DNA from: JAUVUV01 sp964548275
Lineage (GTDB): Bacteria > Gemmatimonadota > Glassbacteria > GWA2-58-10
Direction: 5' to 3'
Assembly: GCA_964548275.1 (NCBI GenBank)
Contig: CAZJQI010000018.1
Location: 6,927 to 70,926 of the forward strand
Length of the DNA stretch: 64,000 bases
Shown here: piece by piece, positions 34,439-43,649 of the stretch
How the letters are laid out: each line of letters opens with the position of its first letter
Numbering within the stretch: the stretch's first letter is position 1
Program-made: the position numbers and the translations under genes
Notes under the pieces: model-generated
Told to the model about the DNA's origin: nothing
Seen by the model: only the letters and a program-made list of their open reading frames with translations
Databases searched by the model: none

Positions 34439-35155
34439 TCACTCTACCACCCGGCTCACCCGAAAATTGTCATAAATCGAGTGGGTGTGCCAGATACGCA
34501 GGCCATGATGGCCCCGGGTGAGCGTTTCCTCGTATGTGGCCTCCCCGAGCTTTCTGCCGTCCAGGAACACTGCCACTTCAGGCGGCTGGATCAGGTAGGA
34601 GATGTGGTACACCTGGCCGAACACCAGCGGCTCGAACCAGCCCTCCTCGACCAGCCTGAACCCGGGGTTCAGCCGCATGCGCAACCGCAGCATCCAGCGC
34701 TTCTGGTCTGGATGGAGATTGTTCAGCACTGTGATCAGGTAATTCGGGAAAACATGGTACTGCGGGTATTTACCGTTGCGGGTGTCAGAGGTTTTTAAAA
34801 GGCTCGAACCCTCCGGCATCGAAGCCAGCAGGAACATGTTGATATTGCTGTGGATCGTGTTGGCCATCAGGCGTACGTCATACTCCACCAACTGCGGCCC
34901 GCTGAACTCCTTCTTGCACCAGATTGTAACAGCGCCGACATTTCCGAATCTCGCGTCCACATCCAGCCAGCCCTGGTTCACACCGATCGTGGCATCGCCC
35001 TCGGCAAGCCAGTTTCCAAGTCCCCTGTCGAAAGTGTCGAAAAAAACCTCCTCGCAATGGTAAGACTTATCTCCGAGTTTAACAGGGAAAGCCTGCGCGA
35101 AAGCGGAACCCCATGCTGCTATCACGATTAGAAGTCCTGCACCAATTTCTTTCAT
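34439..35155 (-). CDS. Secreted ConA-like (DUF6250/DUF1961-type) protein
   Basis: 238 residues with a Sec signal peptide (KEIGAGLLIVIAAWGSAFAQ). The mature chain is beta-rich: FFDTFDRGLGNWLAEGD, then TIWCKKEFSGPQLVEYDVRLM, and VAVFLDGRKLGEATY near the end. This resembles concanavalin-like jelly-roll domains of the DUF6250/DUF1961 kind, found next to polysaccharide-degrading enzymes. No catalytic residues can be named. GGAGG lies eight bases before the ATG. It is separated by 57 bases from the nuclease gene downstream. Confidence 0.6.
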   Translation of the reverse strand: MKEIGAGLLIVIAAWGSAFAQAFPVKLGDKSYHCEEVFFDTFDRGLGNWLAEGDATIGVNQGWLDVDARFGNVGAVTIWCKKEFSGPQLVEYDVRLMANTIHSNINMFLLASMPEGSSLLKTSDTRNGKYPQYHVFPNYLITVLNNLHPDQKRWMLRLRMRLNPGFRLVEEGWFEPLVFGQVYHISYLIQPPEVAVFLDGRKLGEATYEETLTRGHHGLRIWHTHSIYDNFRVSRVVE

Positions 35156-35212
35156 TAAAACAACCTCCGAAATATGTTCATTTGAAGCTTTCGCATTTAG
35201 AAGGGCAAAAAA

Positions 35213-35776
35213 TCAATCTCTTTTGCGGTGAATCTGGCGCCACTTGTGGGGCTCCATGAAAGGCGGCTTGCCGGCCTGCTGGGCAGCCCGCTGAATCGGG
35301 CGAGCCAGGTCAGGGAAACCATTGTCCCCGTAAAAACTGACAGTCTCGTATGCCAGAAGAGCCTCGATCATTTTCACCCCGAACAGTTCCCCGTCCACGA
35401 AAACATGCGCCAGCAGCCTGCCGTAGCTGTCCTCACGGAAAGGCAGGTATTCGATCACCTCGGCCTGGTCCAGAAGCTTGCCGGCATATCTGGCAGCTTC
35501 TCTCCCGTAAGGCTGGCCCTTGAGAAATCCGTGCTCCGGGTGGGCGATTTCGGGAGTGTCGATTCCCAGAATCCGGATGTTCAGCCTGCCCGCGCTGAAT
35601 GTGTCGCCGTCATCGACCTGGATCTGGCTTCGCCGCAACCGTACCAGTTCGGCAGCGTAATGGGGGTATTTTTCGGCTGCCGGGGATTCAGCGGCCTTCT
35701 CAGTTCCGCAGGCCAGGCAAAACAGAAAAATAAGAAAGGCTGTCAGCCGAGTTTTACGCGGTTTTGCACTGAGCAT
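35213..35776 (-). CDS. Thermonuclease-family (SNase-like) lipoprotein
   Basis: 187 residues. The N-terminus is basic and hydrophobic, ending FCLACGTE, a probable lipoprotein site. The staphylococcal-nuclease core has VDDGDTF, RILGIDTPE (Arg, Asp-Thr and Glu of the active site) and DSYGRLLA (second active-site Arg). All catalytic positions are therefore present. It would cleave DNA or RNA in the periplasm or at the cell surface, perhaps for nutrient use. Confidence 0.88.
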   Translation of the reverse strand: MLSAKPRKTRLTAFLIFLFCLACGTEKAAESPAAEKYPHYAAELVRLRRSQIQVDDGDTFSAGRLNIRILGIDTPEIAHPEHGFLKGQPYGREAARYAGKLLDQAEVIEYLPFREDSYGRLLAHVFVDGELFGVKMIEALLAYETVSFYGDNGFPDLARPIQRAAQQAGKPPFMEPHKWRQIHRKRD

Positions 35777-35807
35777 ATTTTCGGCCTTTGTAGATATAAA
35801 GATACGA

Positions 35808-36566
35808 TCAGACCTCGTAAACTTCTAAATCGAGGGCCGGCTCCACAGTTGCTTCGCACATCTCTGCGCACCGGCTGGCAAGTTTACCCGGGTCGAACGG
35901 CGGATAGACATGGGTCAGCAGGATTCTTTTCACACCGGATTCCCTTGCAACCCGGGCGACTCCCTCCGGGCTGAGATGGCCGGGCGCACTGTGAGGGTCG
36001 TCGGTGGAACACTCGCAGACCAGCAGGTCAGCGCCGCGAGTGATTTTTACCAGTGCCTCGCAGTACTGTGTATCCCCGGAAAGAACGAGCGATTTCGAGC
36101 CGTCGCTCACCCTGTAAGCCAATCCCCCGGTATCGCCGTGCTCCATGGGCGCGGTTTCCACTTTCCAGCCTGCCTTACCCTTCACAGCCTCCTCGGGGTT
36201 AAGCTCGCACAGGTTAAGCCGGAAGTTTTTCGGCACAACCGGGGGCCAGGCCGCGCTGACCCTGTTGTAAAAATCTTCCAGCCCGGCAGGGCCGTAAACA
36301 TAGAGCGGAGCGCTTCTTTCCGCGCCCGGAGTGTAGTTGGCGGCAAAAAGGAATGAAACCAGGTCCAGGGTGTGATCCGGGTGGTAGTGGGTGTAAAAGA
36401 TGTGCGAAATTTCCTGCCAGTTCAAACCGGCCCGGGCCGCCCGGTAAAAAGTCCCCGAGCCGCTGTCGAACAACAGGTTCTCCCCGCAGGCATTCACGAC
36501 AAAACCCGGAGCACCGCGTCCGGCAAGCGGAACCAGGGTACCTGCTCCCAGCACTGTCAGGCGCAA
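35808..36566 (-). CDS. MBL-fold hydrolase (ribonuclease Z-like)
   Basis: 252 residues, cytoplasmic. YTHYHPDHTLDL is the HxHxDH zinc motif; LSGDTQYCE gives the bridging Asp, and LLTHVYPP a later His. The order follows RNase Z-like and other small metallo-beta-lactamase-fold enzymes, but the exosite arm of true tRNase Z is not evident. The start is TTG 36566, six bases after AGGAGG. It lies 32 bases upstream of the nuclease gene and 29 bases downstream of the M20 gene, on the same strand, so the group may be one transcript. Confidence 0.82.
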   Translation of the reverse strand: MRLTVLGAGTLVPLAGRGAPGFVVNACGENLLFDSGSGTFYRAARAGLNWQEISHIFYTHYHPDHTLDLVSFLFAANYTPGAERSAPLYVYGPAGLEDFYNRVSAAWPPVVPKNFRLNLCELNPEEAVKGKAGWKVETAPMEHGDTGGLAYRVSDGSKSLVLSGDTQYCEALVKITRGADLLVCECSTDDPHSAPGHLSPEGVARVARESGVKRILLTHVYPPFDPGKLASRCAEMCEATVEPALDLEVYEV

Positions 36567-36595
36567 AATTTCCTCCTGTTCATCTCACTGTTAAT

Positions 36596-37942
36596 TCATT
36601 TTCCCATCAGGTTGAGCACTGCGGTTGTCATGGCTATTACTCCGGTGCGGAGAGAAGGCTCGGGCACCGGTAGGTAATAGGGGGAGTGCCAGCCGGGTCT
36701 GGTGGATGGGTCCGAACCGGCAGCGGCAGTTCCCACCCGGAACATGAACACAGGAACCTTGTGTTCGGTAATTCCGTATTCGCTGAAATCCTCACCAGCA
36801 GTGGAGGGTTTCTGCCTGATGACATTTTCCTCACCCAGGACTTCCCTGAAGGCTTTAACAGTGGATTCCACAAGTTCCGGGTCATTATAGAGCGCCGGGA
36901 AAAACTCCTCGGTACGGTTATGGATCACCGGCAGGCGATCCTCAGGCACGCCGGCTGCCCGGCAGGTATTGACCGTAATTCGCTCGATCTCCTCGAGGAT
37001 TTTTGCGCGCACCTCATCTGTAAAAGACCGGATAGTAAGCTGAAGTTTCACCTCATCCGGAATTATATTATGCTTGCTTCCACCGTGAATCGAGCCAACA
37101 GTCACTACCCCGGTCTCTACCGGGTTAATTGCCCGGCTTACCACGGTCTGCAAATTATTTATAACCTGCGCGGCGATCACCACCGGGTCTCGGCCCTGGT
37201 GCGGACGCGCTCCGTGCGCGCCGATCCCGCGGATCGTGATATCGATCATGTCGATATTTGCCATTGCCCAGCCCGGACAGTAGCCCACCTGGCCCGTTTC
37301 CAGGTCCGGGTCGCCGTGCTGGGCCAGTGCATAATCCGGCACAGGCCAGCGTTCGTACAGGCCGTCGGCCAGAACGGCGCGCGCACCGCCGCCTCTCTCC
37401 TCCGCGGTCTGTCCGACCATGACCAGAGTTCCTATCCAGCGCTCTTTCATCCCGGCCAGCAACTGTGCGGTTCCAAGCAGTGTGGCAGTGTGCATGTCGT
37501 GGCCGCAGGCATGCATTACAGGAACCTCCTCCCCGCTGATATCTATGCTGCGAACCTTGCTTGCATACGGGACCCCTGTTTTCTCCAGTATCGGCAGGGC
37601 ATCGATGTCTGTGCGTACCAGAACTGTAGGTCCCGAACCATTTTCCATTATGGCCACGACACCATAGCAGGTGAGGTTTTTATCAGGGTACTTTCCAACA
37701 GGGTTTGTGACCCCGAAGCCCAGCTTACGCAGTTCTTTCGCCAGTTTTTCCGAGGTCTCTTTCTCGAAATAGGATAACTCCGGCGATGCGTGCAGATCCT
37801 TGTAAAATTCCAGCAGTACAGGAAGCTTTTCTTTGACAATTGCCTTCATATTTCTTGCTAAAACATGACTTATCAAAGTTAAGGAAAAAACCAGGCTCAA
37901 CGTCGATATCATCCAGAAATGAGAAAAATCTGTCTGTCCCAT
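36596..37942 (-). CDS. Exported M20-family amidohydrolase A
   Basis: 448 residues from ATG 37942 (AGGA seven bases upstream), with a hydrophobic export signal (MISTLSLVFSLTLISHVLA). M20 zinc motifs are MHACGHDMHTA, AEERGGGA, ALAQHGDP and WHSPYY. Family members hydrolyse amide bonds of N-acyl amino acids. The protein is a clear tandem paralogue of the next gene (38008-39339), with long identical stretches such as GGSKHNIIPDEVKLQLT. The two may serve different acyl-amino acids in the periplasm. Confidence 0.9.
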   Translation of the reverse strand: MGQTDFSHFWMISTLSLVFSLTLISHVLARNMKAIVKEKLPVLLEFYKDLHASPELSYFEKETSEKLAKELRKLGFGVTNPVGKYPDKNLTCYGVVAIMENGSGPTVLVRTDIDALPILEKTGVPYASKVRSIDISGEEVPVMHACGHDMHTATLLGTAQLLAGMKERWIGTLVMVGQTAEERGGGARAVLADGLYERWPVPDYALAQHGDPDLETGQVGYCPGWAMANIDMIDITIRGIGAHGARPHQGRDPVVIAAQVINNLQTVVSRAINPVETGVVTVGSIHGGSKHNIIPDEVKLQLTIRSFTDEVRAKILEEIERITVNTCRAAGVPEDRLPVIHNRTEEFFPALYNDPELVESTVKAFREVLGEENVIRQKPSTAGEDFSEYGITEHKVPVFMFRVGTAAAGSDPSTRPGWHSPYYLPVPEPSLRTGVIAMTTAVLNLMGK

Positions 37943-38007
37943 ATCAGTTCCTTTTAGAGTTAGCAATCATTATTGTTCTCACAGCTGTCAATGAAGCGAA
38001 AACCGGT

Positions 38008-39339
38008 TCACCTGCCCATCAGGTTGAGCACTGCTGCGGTCATCGCCTTGACACCGGTAGTGATAGTCGGCACGTGCACCGGCTTGAAAAGCGGCGAATG
38101 CAGCCCGGGTCTGGATTCCGGATCGGAGCCTGGTTCTGCGCTGCCCACGCGGAAGTAGAAAATCGGGACCTTGTGCTCTGTCCTGCCGTACTCGCTGAAA
38201 TCCTCTCCCCCGGTGGTGGGCTTGATCCGCACCACTCTATCAGCTCCCAGCGCCGATTCGAGCGCTTTCACAGTGGATGCTGTCAGTTCGGGATCGTTAT
38301 AAAGCCCGGGCGTGTATTCTACACCACCGGTGATTATTGGAAGACGGTCCTGGGGCACTCCTGCGGCCCGGCAGGTATTCAGCGTGATTCGCTCGATTGA
38401 GGTGAGGATCCTCTGGCGAACTTCCTCAGTGAAGGAACGCACTGTAAGCTGAAGTTTCACCTCGTCCGGGATGATATTATGCTTGCTGCCTCCGTGGATC
38501 GAGCCGACAGTGACCACCCCGGGATCGACCGGGTTGATCTCCCGGCTGACAATTGTCTGGAGGGCATTGATCACCTGGGCGGCGATCACCACCGGGTCGC
38601 GGCCCTGGTGCGGCCGTGCACCGTGAGCACCCACACCGCGGATCGTGATATCCACCATGTCAACGCTGGCCCAGGCCCAGCCCGGGCAGTAGCCCACTTT
38701 CCCGGCCTCCACCCCGGGGTCCACGTGAAGGGCCAGGGCATGGTCCGGAACAGGCCAGCGCTCGTAAAGGCCGTCGGCAAGCAGGGCGCGGGCGCCGCCG
38801 CCTCTCTCCTCAGCAGTCTGGCCGATCATGATCAGCGTGCCGCTCCACCTGCTTTTCAACTGCGACAGAAGGCGTGCCGTGCCGACCAGCGTGGTGGAAT
38901 GCATGTCATGGCCGCAGGCGTGCATCACGCCGACTTCCTCCCCGCTGATATCTTTCATCCGTACCCTGCTTGCCCACTCCAGGCCGGTTTTCTCTTCTAT
39001 GGGCAAAGCGTCCATGTCCGCCCGCACCATCACTGTGGGCCCCTCACCGTTTTTCATCACTGCCACCACCCCGTAGCAGGTATATTTACCGCCGGGATAT
39101 TTCCCCACAGGATAGGTAACCTCGAACCCTGCGGAGCGCAGCCTGGCGGCAATCTTAGCCGAGGTGTTTTTCTCGAAATAAGACAGCTCCGGATTGGCGT
39201 GCAAGTCCTTGTAGAATTCAGTCAGCGAGTTCAGCTCGGCTCTAACGAGCCGGTCCAGCTCCTGAGAAAAAGAAAGGTGCGGCAGGCTTAACAGAGCAAC
39301 CATGGCAAGCGAACAGATTCGGCAGGCGGTTCTCGGCAT
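38008..39339 (-). CDS. Exported M20-family amidohydrolase B
   Basis: 443 residues. The start is ATG 39339, six bases after AGGAGG; an in-frame extension to 39420 lacks such a site. The signal peptide is RTACRICSLAMVALLSLPHLSFS. Zinc motifs are MHACGHDMHST, AEERGGGA, ALALHVDP and LHSPLF. It precedes paralogue A by 65 bases in the same orientation, so a tandem duplication is the simplest explanation. The pair is more alike in the catalytic domain than in the leader. Confidence 0.9.
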   Translation of the reverse strand: MPRTACRICSLAMVALLSLPHLSFSQELDRLVRAELNSLTEFYKDLHANPELSYFEKNTSAKIAARLRSAGFEVTYPVGKYPGGKYTCYGVVAVMKNGEGPTVMVRADMDALPIEEKTGLEWASRVRMKDISGEEVGVMHACGHDMHSTTLVGTARLLSQLKSRWSGTLIMIGQTAEERGGGARALLADGLYERWPVPDHALALHVDPGVEAGKVGYCPGWAWASVDMVDITIRGVGAHGARPHQGRDPVVIAAQVINALQTIVSREINPVDPGVVTVGSIHGGSKHNIIPDEVKLQLTVRSFTEEVRQRILTSIERITLNTCRAAGVPQDRLPIITGGVEYTPGLYNDPELTASTVKALESALGADRVVRIKPTTGGEDFSEYGRTEHKVPIFYFRVGSAEPGSDPESRPGLHSPLFKPVHVPTITTGVKAMTAAVLNLMGR

Positions 39340-39593
39340 GGCAATCCTCCTGAGAATGAGTTTTTCAATCGACCAAATAACTATAAAACACCGGAGGGGA
39401 CTGTACAATGTCTTTATCATATTTTTCGGGGTTTCAAATTAACCATAACTCTTTCTATCTCCCGGAACCGGGCCGGATTTGTGCCTTGATTTAGCAAGGA
39501 AAATCAATTAAACTTATCCTCCCAATTGCTTACAGATTATCAGAATTGGACATTTAAAAAATATTTTTCAAACTTAGTGAGGATATACGAGTG

Positions 39594-40856
39594 ATGAGCC
39601 AGAGTTACGAAAAACCGCCTGTAGTGCTTGTGGGCGGGGGAATGATAACCGAGATCCAGATTCTCCCCTCCCTGTATCACCTTCAGAGGACAGGCCTTAT
39701 CGGCGATATTTCGATCTGCGCGCTCAACGGCGCGCCGCTGAAAAAAATTGCCGAAAACGAGAGCCTGAAAAAGGCCTTCCCCGGCTGCACTTTCACGCCC
39801 TATCCGGATTTCAGCAAGGTCGATCTCGACGAGACCTTCCCTGATTTGTACAAGGAGGTTTTCGGCAAGGCTCCGAAACGCAGTATCGCTGTGGTGGCCG
39901 TACCGGACCAGCTTCATTACCAGGTAGTGAAAGAGGCCCTCGAATGCGACCTTCACGTGCTGACTGTCAAGCCGCTGGTGCTGATATACGAGGAGGCGAT
40001 AGAGCTGGAGAAACTGGCACAGGCAAAGGGACTGTTTATCGGGGTGGAGTATCATAAGCGTTTCGACGACCGCAACCTGATCGCCCGCCTGCGTTACCGC
40101 GCCGGCGAACTGGGAGATTTCCGCCTCGGGTACGCAAGCCTGATCGAGCCCTGGTACTACCGCAACTCCAATTTCCAGAACTGGTGCACAGTGGAAAATT
40201 CGGACATGTTCACCTATATCGGCTGCCATTATGTGGATCTGGTGGCTTTCATCACCGGGCTGCTGCCTGTGGAGGTCTCGGTTTACGGTATAGTTGAGGA
40301 GTATCCCAACGGCAACAAGGGCTATCTCTGGACGGACGGACGGGTGGTCTGGAGCAACGGGGCCTTCCTGGCAGTGCTCAACGGCATGGGCTATCCCAAC
40401 GTGGCTCCTGGAGGCAACAGCCAGAGCATGACACTGTTCTGCCGCGGCGAGAAAGACGGCGCGCTGGTGATGCACGACGACCAGTTCCGCGGGGTGAAAC
40501 ACAGCTATACTGCCAGGGGCAGCGATGAGGGCGACACTTACTACAACGAGGTCAGCCCGGACTATTTCAAGCTGGTCGACCTGGGCGGCGGCGCGCTCAC
40601 TCCTGTGGGCTACGGCCATCGCTCGATAGAGGGGATTATCAAGGCGATCCACAGAGTGGAGGCTGCAGGCGGAGACGACCTGAAAGCGCGCCAGGCGGAG
40701 ATGGAGGCTATTGACCGGGAGGGGATTATCGCCACTCCGGCCAACAGCTCATACAATGAACTGGTGATCGAGGCGGGCCGGATGTCGATCACCAGCCAGG
40801 GCCGGCCGGTGGTGATCACCTACGGCGACAACCCGCACGTGCGATTCAAGGATTAA
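39594..40856 (+). CDS. Gfo/Idh/MocA-family oxidoreductase
   Basis: 420 residues, NAD(P)-dependent, cytoplasmic. The Rossmann start is VVLVGGGMITEIQILPSL. The family Lys-Pro motif is present as LTVKPLVLIYEEA, and GVEYHKRFD matches the second conserved region. Members oxidise or reduce sugars, inositols and amino sugars. A GTG codon directly before ATG 39594 is an alternative start. It is transcribed divergently from the M20 pair. A strong terminator follows. Confidence 0.85.
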   Translation: MSQSYEKPPVVLVGGGMITEIQILPSLYHLQRTGLIGDISICALNGAPLKKIAENESLKKAFPGCTFTPYPDFSKVDLDETFPDLYKEVFGKAPKRSIAVVAVPDQLHYQVVKEALECDLHVLTVKPLVLIYEEAIELEKLAQAKGLFIGVEYHKRFDDRNLIARLRYRAGELGDFRLGYASLIEPWYYRNSNFQNWCTVENSDMFTYIGCHYVDLVAFITGLLPVEVSVYGIVEEYPNGNKGYLWTDGRVVWSNGAFLAVLNGMGYPNVAPGGNSQSMTLFCRGEKDGALVMHDDQFRGVKHSYTARGSDEGDTYYNEVSPDYFKLVDLGGGALTPVGYGHRSIEGIIKAIHRVEAAGGDDLKARQAEMEAIDREGIIATPANSSYNELVIEAGRMSITSQGRPVVITYGDNPHVRFKD

Positions 40857-40901
40857 AGAGCAAAGGGGCAAAGGGACAGAAGCAACTCGCGCCTTATACA
40901 T

Positions 40902-40946
40902 AAAAAAGGACCCGGCGAGAAAATCGCGCGGGGCCTTTTTTTTTGC
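40902..40946 (+). terminator. Intrinsic terminator after the oxidoreductase gene
   Basis: AAAAAAGGACCCGGCG pairs with CGCGCGGGGCCTTTTTT around an A-rich loop, and the right arm runs into nine T. It ends just before the MITE at 40957. Confidence 0.85.
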
Positions 40947-40956
40947 TGAAAGATTC

Positions 40957-41144
40957 TAGTGTACTGTCCCGGAAATTAGTTGATTTAAATTTATGCCCCA
41001 AAACATTGGATAACTATTTTGGTATTGATCCTGAAACGCCCGTCCAGTCAGGATCGTAGGGGCAGACCCATGTGTCTGCCCGCGGGCGCACACACGGGTG
41101 CGCCCCTACGGAATATGTAACCTTATTTCCGGGACATGACACTA
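40957..41144. mobile_element. 188-bp MITE-like element, copy A
   Basis: The ends are imperfect 20-bp inverted repeats: TAGTGTACTGTCCCGGAAAT on the left and the complement of TAGTGTCATGTCCCGGAAAT on the right. Both ends begin with TA, so insertion at a TA dinucleotide is possible. The interior has an 8-bp GTAGGGGC/GCCCCTAC stem (41056-41109) around two smaller hairpins. No reading frame is present, so mobility would need a transposase in trans. It is about 95% identical to 48638-48825. It lies between a terminator and the 3' end of the next gene. Confidence 0.85.
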
Positions 41145-41151
41145 GGTGATT

Positions 41152-42102
41152 CTATAATGGCTCCAATGTAATTATCATCTCCATAGCCAGCGGTATGCTC
41201 ATGCCGCCCTCTTCTGCCGGGCCGCCTTCGATTATTTGCTCCCCGGATATTTTTTGAGTCATCAGGCTCCTCACAATCCAGCCGGTTGACTCATCGAGTT
41301 CGTAAGTGCCTGATTGCTCTCCCGATATGTCCATAGTAATCTTCATCGGCCCCATTTCCATGGGACCGGCATCCGGATTCGATTTCAGCACTGACTCAAC
41401 AGCCATAACCGCAATCCCGCCCTTGCGCTCTTTCAGGGTCCACTTGTAATCAATTGTCATGGGCATACCGGCAGTGATTGAGATCGTTTTTGTCCAGGAA
41501 TCACCTGCTTCCACAGGCCGGTCTGGAATCATCGAGAACCACTGTCCCATCATTTCCGCGGTCGCCTGGTCGCCGAACATATCTTTGAACTGTTTTTTCA
41601 TCATCTCTCTCATCTGCCCATCCGGCAACTCGAGGCTCTCTATAACTCCTGACATCATCTCTTTCACCCCATCCACTTTTTTTACTTCGCCCCTGTCCGA
41701 GACGACCATGGTGTAACTCTGCCCGGCTATTGCCGCAAAACCTTTCATCATCGGGTGATCAACTTCTGTGGGGCTGGCCGAATCGTAAGAAATCTTGCCC
41801 ATGGGGCCTTCCATTTCCGCTGAAATCGCCTGGAAAGTCACCTTGATCGTGGCATCTCCTGCTTCGCCCACTTTCTGCACGTCAAATGCGAAATCCATGG
41901 CCATCTTCTGATTCATCTCCATTTCGCGGCCCTGCAGGGTTTGTGTCATTTTCTGGTCGTAGACTATGCGGGTCTTGTAGGTCTTGCCCTGTTGCAGCCG
42001 CAGCTTGAGATCGACTTTTTCTCCCGGTCCGGCGTATGAAACCGTGGATACGTTAGCCAGAGCGAAACATGCAAGGATCAGGGGAAAATATATTTTTTTC
42101 AT
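41152..42102 (-). CDS. Secreted DUF6263-like protein
   Basis: 316 residues with a Sec signal peptide (KKIYFPLILACFALANVSTVSYA). The mature part is beta-rich and unusually Met-rich (for example GREMEMNQKMAMDF and GPMEMGPMKITMD). The pattern of a quoted 'Gly-Lys-Thr-Tyr' opening and a closing SGTYELDESTGWIVRS fits DUF6263, a group of periplasmic proteins of unknown role. The stop codon is eight bases from the MITE. Upstream DNA to 42313 shows no other gene. Confidence 0.6.
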   Translation of the reverse strand: MKKIYFPLILACFALANVSTVSYAGPGEKVDLKLRLQQGKTYKTRIVYDQKMTQTLQGREMEMNQKMAMDFAFDVQKVGEAGDATIKVTFQAISAEMEGPMGKISYDSASPTEVDHPMMKGFAAIAGQSYTMVVSDRGEVKKVDGVKEMMSGVIESLELPDGQMREMMKKQFKDMFGDQATAEMMGQWFSMIPDRPVEAGDSWTKTISITAGMPMTIDYKWTLKERKGGIAVMAVESVLKSNPDAGPMEMGPMKITMDISGEQSGTYELDESTGWIVRSLMTQKISGEQIIEGGPAEEGGMSIPLAMEMIITLEPL

Positions 42103-42313
42103 TTTAAAACCTCTGGGTGGTAGGATTATTTGACGATATTCCCCGTATCAAATGCGAATGTGCGCCAGCTTGGCCTCCCTTCTCGCTCGCAGAGGATTCT
42201 ACCATTTTCGCCTGAATCAAGAGATTCTCCTTAATATCCTTCTGGTAATATAAAGCAATTCCATCCGGGATACACGAATTTATTCGACAGCACAATCACT
42301 TTTCTTTCGTAAA

Positions 42314-42544
42314 TCAGTCATCCTTTATGTAGCCGTCCTGCAGTTGAAACACTTCTTCCACGCCTAGATTGAAAATCCGGGCCAGCTTGAAAGCAAGAGG
42401 CAGGGAAGGCATGTATTTTCCCGCCTCGATCGCGATAATGGTCTGGCGGGTCACCCCGGCCCTCTCTGCCAGCTCCTGCTGGGTCATTTCGCCGTGCTCG
42501 AAACGAAGGCGGCGGATGTTGTTTGTCACTTCACTTTTCGGCAT
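42314..42544 (-). CDS. XRE-family HTH regulator
   Basis: 76-residue single-domain DNA-binding protein. MTQQELAERAGVTRQTIIAIEAGKYMPS is the complete helix-turn-helix of the Cro/C1-type family (given in part). It overlaps the upstream membrane-protein gene by 14 bases, so its synthesis is likely coupled. Small XRE proteins that follow DERD-type membrane proteins are often their autoregulators. A matching inverted repeat over the operon promoter (43539-43555) is a likely target. Confidence 0.9.
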   Translation of the reverse strand: MPKSEVTNNIRRLRFEHGEMTQQELAERAGVTRQTIIAIEAGKYMPSLPLAFKLARIFNLGVEEVFQLQDGYIKDD

Positions 42545-42977
42545 CTGCTGTCTCTTTCGGCTCGCGGCTATATAGTACTAATATTGAAACGGCTCGAACA
42601 AGATTGAGAACAATGATTCCCCAAAGAAAAATAAAAAGCAAGATATACACCGGGACAAGCTCCTCGCCCCTGCTGCGGTATATCCAGTACGGGATCAAAC
42701 ATACAAACACCAGATAACCGAAGACAGCAGCAAAACCATTGAAACCGGCCTTTTGCAGGATAATCTCATCACGCTCATCGTATGTAATGCCTTTTTGCTT
42801 TTTCTTAATTTCATTATAGATCGGTTCGAAAATTATATAAAGACTTAGAACAGCCAAAAGTGCTAATCCAGCATGCGCGTTCTCCCAACCTACAAATGGA
42901 ACCAGGGTAAAAAAGCATAACAGGCTGAGAATTACCATAAGCAGATTGAAAAAAGCTGCTTTCTGAAGGCGGTTCAT
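42531..42977 (-). CDS. DUF2178-like four-helix membrane protein 1
   Basis: 148 residues with four hydrophobic segments (about 8-30, 36-52, 80-100, 108-135). Between segments two and three, a cytoplasmic loop carries ITYDERDEIILQKAG. This DERD motif is typical of DUF2178-like proteins that sit next to XRE regulators. The function of the family is unknown. The second gene of the operon is a paralogue with the same topology. Confidence 0.7.
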   Translation of the reverse strand: MNRLQKAAFFNLLMVILSLLCFFTLVPFVGWENAHAGLALLAVLSLYIIFEPIYNEIKKKQKGITYDERDEIILQKAGFNGFAAVFGYLVFVCLIPYWIYRSRGEELVPVYILLFIFLWGIIVLNLVRAVSILVLYSREPKETADAEK

Positions 42978-43022
42978 GGGGATACCACCGGCCAGAAAAG
43001 GAGATCATTAAAATTTTGAAAT

Positions 43023-43487
43023 TTAGTCATTATCAGCTTTCGATTCCCGGCTGTAACGGATCAAAATCGAAAAGGACATGCTCAGAACTAAGACCAGGCC
43101 ACTCCCACCAACTAAGAGTGGAATAATATCTACTACAACAACCGTACTTTCCCTTACCGCCCAGACAATAATCCAGGTCAGCATTCCGGCCACAACCCAG
43201 AAAATGTAAGTCGCCCTGAATCCGATAAGACTTGATTCAAGCATTATCTGTTTGTCTCTCTCATCCATTACCAAACCTGTATCGTCCGCTTTCTTTCTTA
43301 AATACTTTCCTGAACTCCCCAGAAAACCCAGCAGGCCGAGAAATACAAAGCTTACCTTCACCAGATCTGCTCCCAAAAGAAAATATATCAAGACGTAAGT
43401 CATACCGGTCAGAGTTAAAGCTCCGAGAACAACAATCAGGTTATACCAGGCAAATTTCTGCAAAGCAGTTTTCGGCAAGTCAGACAT
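43023..43487 (-). CDS. DUF2178-like four-helix membrane protein 2
   Basis: 154 residues from ATG 43487, preceded by GGGGGA; an extension to 43526 has no ribosome site and overlaps the leader. It has four hydrophobic segments, with the motif LVMDERDKQIMLESS in the loop between the second and third. It shares the DERD motif and layout with 42531-42977 and is the first gene of the operon, 45 bases before it. The two could form a heteromeric membrane sensor; this is inferred. Confidence 0.7.
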   Translation of the reverse strand: MSDLPKTALQKFAWYNLIVVLGALTLTGMTYVLIYFLLGADLVKVSFVFLGLLGFLGSSGKYLRKKADDTGLVMDERDKQIMLESSLIGFRATYIFWVVAGMLTWIIVWAVRESTVVVVDIIPLLVGGSGLVLVLSMSFSILIRYSRESKADND

Positions 43488-43538
43488 TAGAATCCCCCAA
43501 CGAATAGTTATTTTATCAAAATACAAATGTATTTAAAC

Positions 43539-43575
43539 CTATACCTAATGTATAGTATCCTTTACATTTTGTCAA
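43539..43575 (-). promoter_or_regulatory. Promoter with overlapping operator for the XRE operon
   Basis: Reading on the minus strand, TTGACA (43575-43570) is followed after 17 bases by TACATT (43552-43547). CTATAC-N5-GTATAG, a perfect inverted repeat (43539-43555), covers the -10 box. A second inverted repeat, AAATACA-AA-TGTATTT, lies in the leader (43519-43534). Binding of the operon's XRE protein at the first repeat would block RNA polymerase. The signal is strong; the protein assignment is inferred. Confidence 0.65.
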
Positions 43576-43649
43576 GGGTTTTTTACATAAGAATGAAAGA
43601 TGGCAGTAAAAAAGTCAGTCAGAAGTCATAAATCAGGCGGGATAATCCT

